Shown piece after piece: positions 57,506 to 64,000 of a stretch of DNA of 64,000 nt; the first letter of the stretch is position 1, and each line of letters starts with the position of its first letter. Source of the DNA: Desulfuromonadaceae bacterium. GTDB lineage: Bacteria > Desulfobacterota > Desulfuromonadia > Geobacterales > Pseudopelobacteraceae. Under the pieces are notes generated by a model that was not told the origin of the DNA, did no database searches, and worked only from the letters and a program-made list of their open reading frames with translations. The position numbers and the translations under genes are program-made. The DNA lies in the NCBI GenBank assembly GCA_028683435.1, contig JAQUIG010000006.1:48183-112182 (forward strand). The letters are read 5' to 3'.

Positions 57506-59561
57506 TGTTCTCGATAACCTCTGGTGCAATTCTCTTCCAGCAGACGAATCGTTTTAGTGCAAAGTAAGCATCTTTCAGAAACGGAATACGCGACTTGGCC
57601 AGCAAAGCCTCACGCCAAGGAGTGTTGATAAAATTCCTTAGTGTTGTGCTCGGTCTAAATAAGGAGAAGATTGACAAACTCCCGACTATTCCTCTCTTTT
57701 CTTCAGACCCAAAATCTTCACTATTCTCCATCATTGACAACACATCTATAATTTCAAAATTCGGAAAGCTGATTTTTGAATCGTAATACTGAACTGCAAA
57801 TTGAGACATCGCATGTGAAGTGATACCGGTCATTTTAACCATTGAAGCGTACTCTGCGAGATAGTGCATTACTCCTTTTTGTATTTCTAGTATTCCACTC
57901 GCTATCCGGTGACGTTCATTTAAGCTTGTATTATTGCTTGAAAAAACAGGCATCATTTTGCCTCTGGAGTTTCGCTGGTAACCCATTGTGGTTTCATGAA
58001 GCGATCTGCACGTGAATTCAAGTGATTCGCGGAAAAGACCAATTGCCATTTCCTCGGGTAATGCATGACGGTAATCATAGATCAAACCGGCCTTTCTGTT
58101 CGCAACATTGTATACAGGCGAATTGAGTCCTAAATAGGCTCCTTCAAGATTAGGAAACGATGCATCATCTCTGAACGCATGCTCAAGAGAGTCCTGAATT
58201 GTGCCAAGCCATCCAATATCTACAAGCATAGACGTTCCTCTGTTGTCGGTAAAAAAGCCATGTTCTTTCAAATAAGCCCTGAGCGCGCTTCGCATATTTT
58301 TAGCCCTAGATAAAAGCATCCCAAGAAAACGGTCATCACCAAAGAGCAAATCCATTTTTCTCATGATATATTTATCTGTGCAATCATCTGAGAGCTTGAG
58401 ATTAAATTCTTCAAGCAAACCGGCCAATCTGGTCATATCTCTAAGTCCCAGACGAGTTAAAAAAGACTCCACTTTTCGCACGCCATTAAATGCAAGTATC
58501 CTTTCACGATCACCCATTTCTCTTATGGACGATATAAATGCAGTATAACGACTGATACATAGATATACCGTCCGGGGAGGTTCATCCGGATACATGGATT
58601 GCCAGAATACGTCAAACATTTTCTTGAGAAGAAAACCCTCTCTCGCCATAAAGTAGAGGCTATCAACAGAACCTGTTCTCACCTTTTCAGCTAACCCATG
58701 AATAAAACTGACAAGCAAAGGGGCAACAATTCCCCTCCCCCATTCCTCGTAAAAACCATATTTCTCACTTGCATTGATTTTTTCACTACCCTCAGACAGA
58801 GATGAATGCACCGAAAATCCAAACCAGTAATCAGACTTATGTTCGCGTGATGTAATACTATTCAATCTAAAACGTCGCTGTAGATTCCATTGGTCATAAA
58901 GAAGATGTGACAAAATTCCTTTGGATTTTGGAATAAAATAATCACTTATGAAGTTGTCACCGATATGAAGCATCTGATGAGGCCCAATTCCCATCTTTTC
59001 CATGACAGTTCCGAACAGCCTTCCGCTACCCTTGTTAAGCAAGTAATCGGACGAGCAAAAAACCATTTCAAGAGCATCATCATAGCCAGCTTTACGCAGC
59101 AATCTTTCAACAAACGACCTCGGCAGATAAGTATCTGAAATTGCAATTATTCGACACCGTCCTGCCAAAGCACGGAGAACGCTTAGCATGCCAGGCATCG
59201 GTCTGATAAGCATGCTCTCCACCTCAAACTCAACAGCAATCAGTTTTTCGGTCAACGATGCGTTGTGGATCAGCATTTGTGACAGCTCAGAAAATATTTC
59301 TTGAACAGAGACTTCCGCGTCAAACCCAATCCTTCTGTTTTGCTCACGTAGCTGCTTTTCGATCTGATTTCTTGCTGTAAGCAGATCAACAATAGAAATG
59401 TCAACTAGTTTTCTTTCAACAGCAATTCGGGCTGCAAATCGCTTTGTATTCTCCGGTGGATCCGTCTTACGAATCAGCAGAGTATCAAAAACATCAAATG
59501 AAACGATGTCCGGCACCGCACCATTTAATATTTTAGTTATTTTTTCAGTCGAAGTTAACAT
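57489..59561 (-). CDS. HAD-superfamily hydrolase-like protein, long (690 aa), in polysaccharide locus
   Basis: DIVSFDVFDTLLIRKTDPP (HAD motif I), IIAISDTYLP, GSGRLFGTVMEKMGIGPHQMLHIGDNFISDYF; C-terminal ~450 aa of unassigned function. Confidence 0.8.
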   Translation of the reverse strand: MLTSTEKITKILNGAVPDIVSFDVFDTLLIRKTDPPENTKRFAARIAVERKLVDISIVDLLTARNQIEKQLREQNRRIGFDAEVSVQEIFSELSQMLIHNASLTEKLIAVEFEVESMLIRPMPGMLSVLRALAGRCRIIAISDTYLPRSFVERLLRKAGYDDALEMVFCSSDYLLNKGSGRLFGTVMEKMGIGPHQMLHIGDNFISDYFIPKSKGILSHLLYDQWNLQRRFRLNSITSREHKSDYWFGFSVHSSLSEGSEKINASEKYGFYEEWGRGIVAPLLVSFIHGLAEKVRTGSVDSLYFMAREGFLLKKMFDVFWQSMYPDEPPRTVYLCISRYTAFISSIREMGDRERILAFNGVRKVESFLTRLGLRDMTRLAGLLEEFNLKLSDDCTDKYIMRKMDLLFGDDRFLGMLLSRAKNMRSALRAYLKEHGFFTDNRGTSMLVDIGWLGTIQDSLEHAFRDDASFPNLEGAYLGLNSPVYNVANRKAGLIYDYRHALPEEMAIGLFRESLEFTCRSLHETTMGYQRNSRGKMMPVFSSNNTSLNERHRIASGILEIQKGVMHYLAEYASMVKMTGITSHAMSQFAVQYYDSKISFPNFEIIDVLSMMENSEDFGSEEKRGIVGSLSIFSLFRPSTTLRNFINTPWREALLAKSRIPFLKDAYFALKRFVCWKRIAPEVIENNDISA

Positions 59562-60823
59562 GACATGACCGATTGAATGGTTTCTTTATATTGTTGCGCC
59601 ATTTTTTTGAGACTGTAGTCTTGAACACGTTTAAGCGATTTTTGCGCCATCAACTTACGATGTGCGAGATCAATGCCGCAATAAATAATTGCATTTTCCA
59701 GGGCATGCACATCTTTTGGCGGCACAAGTATTCCGTATTTTCCGTCATCAAGGATCTCATCCGGGCCGCTTTGACATTTTGACGCTATAACTGGCAAACC
59801 AAGTGCCATGGCTTCGAGCAGAACATTCGGAAATCCCTCCCAGAGTGAACTCAAGACAAAAAGATGGCATCGTGCCATCAAAGAGTAAGGATTCGCTTGC
59901 CATCCTAAAAAGAATATGTAATCTGCTATACCCAACTCGTGCGCCAATGTCTTTAGATTACCCTCTTCCTCTCCACACCCCAGAAGCAACAATCGCCAAG
60001 ACAGCCTGTCCTTAATATTGCCAAGGGCGCGTAAAAGATATTCATGTCCCTTCTGCTTGGTTAATCTACCAACCGCCACAATAAGAAGAGCGCCATCCGG
60101 TCGAATTGTTTCCGAAACAACAGGAGAAATCTCTTCATGCGAAATAGCCTCAATCCGTTTAAAATCAATTCCATTGTATATGGTTGTTATTAAACCGATT
60201 GGAACCTGGAATCTTTCATGGAGATCGTCAGCAGCATCTTTTGAAACAGAAACATGCATGTCGGCTAATCGGTACAACTCAAGTATCTTGATTTTATACC
60301 AGTAAGGGTAAGGCAGTGATTTGATCTCGCGCGACAGATAGTTGCGATCAGAACAAATAACAGGAGGGAAAACACCGGATATTTTCTTTGCTTTAAGTAC
60401 AATAAGGTTGGTATTGGGTAGGAAACTGATAATGCAATCGGGGTTAATGTTCTTTACAAACTGAGCAAACTTCCCGGCAACAGATCTGATAACCATGATG
60501 TGATTAAAAAACATCTTAAAGTATCTTAGTGTTACATAATCAATAAACCTTACCAATTTGCATTTTGTATCAGTACTTGAGTAAAACATATCAAGATCGT
60601 TAATCTTGACTATCTTAATATTTTTATCAATTTTATAAGCTATATGATCACCAAGAGTTAATACTATTGTGATTTCAAAATCATCATCAATCAAAACTTT
60701 TGACAGGTTTGCCATAACTCTTTCGGCGCCACCACCTGTCAATGAGTCAATCACAAATAATAACTTTGGTTTTGATTTAATACTCAACCTAAAACTCTCA
60801 TTTGTACAGTATGACCATTCCAT
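59555..60823 (-). CDS. Glycosyltransferase family 4
   Basis: LLFVIDSLTGGGAERVMANLSKVL; LIVAVGRLTKQKGHEYLLRAL; LFVLSSLWEGFPNVLLEAMALGLPVIASKCQSGPDEIL. Confidence 0.93.
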   Translation of the reverse strand: MEWSYCTNESFRLSIKSKPKLLFVIDSLTGGGAERVMANLSKVLIDDDFEITIVLTLGDHIAYKIDKNIKIVKINDLDMFYSSTDTKCKLVRFIDYVTLRYFKMFFNHIMVIRSVAGKFAQFVKNINPDCIISFLPNTNLIVLKAKKISGVFPPVICSDRNYLSREIKSLPYPYWYKIKILELYRLADMHVSVSKDAADDLHERFQVPIGLITTIYNGIDFKRIEAISHEEISPVVSETIRPDGALLIVAVGRLTKQKGHEYLLRALGNIKDRLSWRLLLLGCGEEEGNLKTLAHELGIADYIFFLGWQANPYSLMARCHLFVLSSLWEGFPNVLLEAMALGLPVIASKCQSGPDEILDDGKYGILVPPKDVHALENAIIYCGIDLAHRKLMAQKSLKRVQDYSLKKMAQQYKETIQSVMSC

Positions 60824-61911
60824 ACTCTCTCAATTTGAGCGTATCGTTTGCATAAACTTGATTTTTTTAATCTGAAATATTTTTTTGTAGCTAACTCAAT
60901 TGGATATGCATAGCGAATGTACATTAATATGGCACGAAGCTCATGATGAACGGCCATTTTTCTTGCTTCAAGTACAATGTCCAGAAAGTTCATTGTTATT
61001 TTATCGATATGAAATTTAGAGTTTACAACCTGCTGTGCCTTGGAAATATATGCATTTCTTTCAATCGGGTCTTTTAATTTTTCAAGACATAAATTAAGAG
61101 TAAGTTCATCATCATAAATCCAATCATCTAATCCAGCAAGATGTGCAACACGTTGATAATCTGGAGTACTGCTTGCGACCACTGGGAGTCCATGTACAAT
61201 GGCAGTAACCATTTTGTTTGCACTTTTTGCATTTAGAATCTCTGAGCCCTGATGACTTAGCAAACAAACGTCGAATTTAGAAAGCATGTCAGAAAAAGAG
61301 TTATAGCTCCACTCATGGAAATGGCAGTGAGGATACCGATCAACATCACATGCGGAAGCATTAGTGATTGCATGAAACTCAAAAGATCTGGGTATACTCT
61401 CCCGACTTAAAATATAATTCGGGAAATTTTCAATATTACCAAACCAAACTATCTTCAGCGATTGACTCATCTCATGGAACTTATTTATTGGTTCCAAAAG
61501 ATTATAGTCTATAGGATTTGGTAAACAGAATATTCTATCTTTTGATAAACCGTGAAATAGCTTACCTGCCAAAATTCCTTGTTCAGGAGTTGCTGTTGTC
61601 ACAACATCAGCAAGAGAAACTAATAGCTGGGCTTTATACAGGAACTCAGGGCAGTCAAAAAAATCATCTATATCAAAGATCAAAACCCGAGATTTTCGTT
61701 TGCACGCAAATGCGGCATCAATTGCAATATCTCCTGTGTTTTTTTGGATAATCAAAATATCACAAGATGTATCAAACCCAATTATACTATTAAATCCAGC
61801 TCGTTCCAAACCTTCTCGCAGTTTATAACACCTAAGACGAGAACTGGCTAAATTTTCATCTCCCAACGGAATGAATGAAAATTTAAATTTATTTAGTTCT
61901 TTATACACCAT
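60784..61911 (-). CDS. Glycosyltransferase-like protein (GT4-like fold)
   Basis: FIPLGDENLASSRLRCYKLREGLERAGF; DVVTTATPEQGILAGKLF; DVCLLSHQGSEILNAKSANKMVTAIVHGLPVVASSTPDYQ. Confidence 0.75.
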   Translation of the reverse strand: MVYKELNKFKFSFIPLGDENLASSRLRCYKLREGLERAGFNSIIGFDTSCDILIIQKNTGDIAIDAAFACKRKSRVLIFDIDDFFDCPEFLYKAQLLVSLADVVTTATPEQGILAGKLFHGLSKDRIFCLPNPIDYNLLEPINKFHEMSQSLKIVWFGNIENFPNYILSRESIPRSFEFHAITNASACDVDRYPHCHFHEWSYNSFSDMLSKFDVCLLSHQGSEILNAKSANKMVTAIVHGLPVVASSTPDYQRVAHLAGLDDWIYDDELTLNLCLEKLKDPIERNAYISKAQQVVNSKFHIDKITMNFLDIVLEARKMAVHHELRAILMYIRYAYPIELATKKYFRLKKSSLCKRYAQIERVWNGHTVQMRVLG

Positions 61912-61914
61912 GCG

Positions 61915-63189
61915 TCAAAAACTCCAATCAGCTATAAAAACAACAACACCATGTACACTTGATGGAATTACCCCCGTACCGTATATATCGTTATCCACAA
62001 TATGCAGATCGGTAGTTTTTTCTAAACAGTACGCTTCCGTGAAACCTGGTATTTCAAAATGAATATTAAGGAAATAATCACCTGACATCAGATTTAAACA
62101 TGGGACCTTACACGAAATTGTACCAATATTCTTAAGTGAGGAGATAAAATTGGGATACTGTTGATTGGGGCTCAACACACTAATTACGGTTCCTAGTGAG
62201 TCAACAATATGTATTCCTAATTTTAAGTACTTAGTTAATTTTTTTCTGTAATAATGGATTACTACCTCAAGATTGCTCCCCATACCAACGACATTAGTAT
62301 AGCAACCAGCACTTAGTAACTCTATCTTTAGTGGCATAAAAAATTCATTGTACATATAGGGGTAACAAAAAGTTAAATCAGCCCCCACAGCATGCACAGT
62401 TTGACATTGTTTCATATACTCCGCAATAACGGTTCCAGTTTCGCCCTGCGACTTGACATGACCATCACTTATAAGTATGGAATGATTACAAAAACTGCTT
62501 ACAACACCCAAGTTATGACTTACAAACATTACTGTTCGTCCGCTGGCAGATACACGTTTCATTTTCTCAAGACATTTTGCTTGAAACTGCGCATCCCCAA
62601 CCGCCAGCACTTCATCAACAATCAGAATTTCAGGTTCCAAATGCGCAGCCACGGCAAAGGCCAGCCGCACATACATCCCAGATGAATACCGCTTCACCGG
62701 CGTATCAAGAAACTTCTCTATCTCGGCAAAATCAACAATCTCATCAAACTTCTTCCTAATCTCAGCCCTGCCCATCCCCAGAATAGCACCATTAAGAAAG
62801 ATATTTTCCCGCCCGGTCAACTCAGGATGAAAGCCAGTCCCAACCTCCAGCAAACTGGCTACTCGCCCCTTTATCCTGATAGAACCGGTAGTTGGTTCGG
62901 TAATCCGGCTGAGTATTTTGAGAAGTGTGGACTTACCAGCGCCGTTACGGCCGATGATGCCTACCCGGTCGCCTTGTTTAACTTCGAAGGAGACATCTTT
63001 AAGTGCCCAGAAATCTTCTTGAGAAGCAGTTAAGGGTGAAGAGTGAGGAGTGAATGGTGATAAGATTTTTTTTGAAAGGTTCCTGACGCCGTTGGTTATG
63101 ACATCACGTAAGGCGGTGTACTGTTCTCGCTGCTGATGCTGCAAGGTGTACTTTTTACCCAGGTTTTCTACGGTGATGACGGTTGACAT
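61915..63189 (-). CDS. ABC transporter ATP-binding protein, Wzt-type polysaccharide exporter with C-terminal Wzt_C-like domain
   Basis: ALKDVSFEVKQGDRVGIIGRNGAGKSTLLKILSRITEPTTGSIRIKGRVASLLEVGTGFHPELTGRENIFLNGAILGM; C-terminal beta domain. Confidence 0.92.
   Translation of the reverse strand: MSTVITVENLGKKYTLQHQQREQYTALRDVITNGVRNLSKKILSPFTPHSSPLTASQEDFWALKDVSFEVKQGDRVGIIGRNGAGKSTLLKILSRITEPTTGSIRIKGRVASLLEVGTGFHPELTGRENIFLNGAILGMGRAEIRKKFDEIVDFAEIEKFLDTPVKRYSSGMYVRLAFAVAAHLEPEILIVDEVLAVGDAQFQAKCLEKMKRVSASGRTVMFVSHNLGVVSSFCNHSILISDGHVKSQGETGTVIAEYMKQCQTVHAVGADLTFCYPYMYNEFFMPLKIELLSAGCYTNVVGMGSNLEVVIHYYRKKLTKYLKLGIHIVDSLGTVISVLSPNQQYPNFISSLKNIGTISCKVPCLNLMSGDYFLNIHFEIPGFTEAYCLEKTTDLHIVDNDIYGTGVIPSSVHGVVVFIADWSF
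63030..63062. repeat. Degenerate heptanucleotide tandem repeat inside the wzt-like CDS
   Basis: Minus strand TTATCAC CATTCAC TCCTCAC TCTTCAC CCTTAAC (consensus NYTTCAC). Confidence 0.65.
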
Positions 63190-63190
63190 A

Positions 63191-63802
63191 CTATTTACCG
63201 AACCCACGTAACTGTTTAAGTATTTCTTTTGCCCAGTCGTGCTTATTCAGGTCTGAATACTTTTTGTATAACTTACCATCGCGAGTCCTAAAAAGCAGCT
63301 CCGGTGAACAACCTTCAACAGAGTTATCGTTTGCATAAAGCCTATCAGAAAGAGCAGATGCATATACACACATTTGCATTGAACTGAAGTAGCGCTTGAT
63401 AATTTTGCCAATAGGAACCTCGTGCCCACCCTCCAAAATACGGCGAGCAACACGAGCAGCATTTATTTCAGGTGTATCTGTACCAATAAAAAAAACTCTT
63501 ATAAAAAAGCCCGCTTCCTTAGCCCTCCGAATAAAATCTATCTTTTCTTCAGTAGAAAGGACTGTTTCGACAAGCATGCTTCTCTTATTACGTAGACACT
63601 CTTCGCGAAGTTCTGCTGCACGATTCGCAGCCTTATAAACGGCGTCAGGTGAATTCCAGTCACCAAATTCGTTTTGGGCAATATCGTCCGGATTTATGAA
63701 CAGGCAATCTTCAGACCAATGATGCCCCAAAAGCAACCTGGTAAAGGTCGTTTTACCAGATCCATTGGGACCTGCTATGATAAGCAGCTTAGGCTTTTCC
63801 AT
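63191..63802 (-). CDS. Zeta-toxin-like P-loop kinase
   Basis: MEKPKLLIIAGPNGSGKTTFTRLLLGHHWSEDCLFINPDDIAQNEFGDW...; zeta-like kinase fold motifs. Confidence 0.85.
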   Translation of the reverse strand: MEKPKLLIIAGPNGSGKTTFTRLLLGHHWSEDCLFINPDDIAQNEFGDWNSPDAVYKAANRAAELREECLRNKRSMLVETVLSTEEKIDFIRRAKEAGFFIRVFFIGTDTPEINAARVARRILEGGHEVPIGKIIKRYFSSMQMCVYASALSDRLYANDNSVEGCSPELLFRTRDGKLYKKYSDLNKHDWAKEILKQLRGFGK

Positions 63803-63992
63803 GTATAAGACGGACTCCATTCTCGTTTACATGGCTTAGTTCTTTATGCAACGTAGCTTTCACCATTTTCTTTACGGCTAAACTATTTGAACGAACTATT
63901 TTTCTAAATTCAATCGAGATTTTAGAGAAATCTTTCTCTGTCTCATCCATTTTTGAATACACCACTCGTTTTTTTTCAGCGATGTTCTTCAT
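63789..63992 (-). CDS. Putative cognate antitoxin of the zeta-like toxin (5' end may lie outside the window)
   Basis: 67 aa, overlaps the toxin start by 14 nt; charged small protein MKNIAEKKRVVYSKMDETEKDFSKISIEFRKIVRSNSLAVKKMVKATLHKELS. Confidence 0.55.
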   Translation of the reverse strand: MKNIAEKKRVVYSKMDETEKDFSKISIEFRKIVRSNSLAVKKMVKATLHKELSHVNENGVRLIHGKA

Positions 63993-64000
63993 ACAGAGCT

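Noticed and set aside
1-64000. CRISPR array
   Set aside because: No regularly spaced 23-40 bp direct repeats with unique spacers noticed; no cas-like ORFs in the track.

Overview
This 64 kb window looks like a chromosomal segment of a Geobacter-like deltaproteobacterium (Desulfuromonadales). That placement is inferred from gene content and synteny, not from a search. Left to right it contains: a truncated M24 peptidase; an SPFH/GYF protein; an orphan ParA-like ATPase; a cell-envelope operon (ftsE-ftsX-envC-ctp-yibQ on the minus strand) joined to an atypical type II secretion/type IV pilus-like cluster (gspF/gspE/pilM/pilN/pilO/pilP-like, a secretin with a C-terminal cohesin-like domain, pseudopilins); a polyprenol-phosphate glycosyltransferase; NDH-2; a Cache-domain histidine kinase with an NtrC-type regulator; an uncharacterised small-membrane-protein operon; a SatP/YaaH acetate transporter; an acyl-CoA synthetase; a DUF294 protein; an MCP; NudC; CheX; a cytochrome bd operon (DUF4492-cydA-cydB plus a 30-aa micro-ORF); guaA/guaB; an M42 peptidase; an Elp3-like radical SAM protein; rnc; tmk; holB; a PSP1/RicT-like gene; metG; a LigB-type DNA ligase with a signal peptide; and a polysaccharide locus carrying accessory elements (DUF4143 ATPase, GNAT/DUF1778 TA pair, decayed IS110, zeta-toxin-like pair, Wzt-type ABC ATPase). 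The most interesting signals not explained by the ORF track are: (1) a repeated 16-bp palindrome TTTGCA-N4-TGCAAA, in three copies in the 25.9-26.4 kb divergent intergenic region and two copies upstream of the acetate transporter, suggesting a small undescribed regulon; (2) two micro-ORFs with good ribosome-binding sites, one in the cydX position after cydB; (3) a predicted exported LigB-type ligase, ATGA-coupled to a glycosyltransferase; (4) a degenerate heptanucleotide repeat inside the wzt coding sequence. I found no CRISPR array, rRNA or convincing tRNA.
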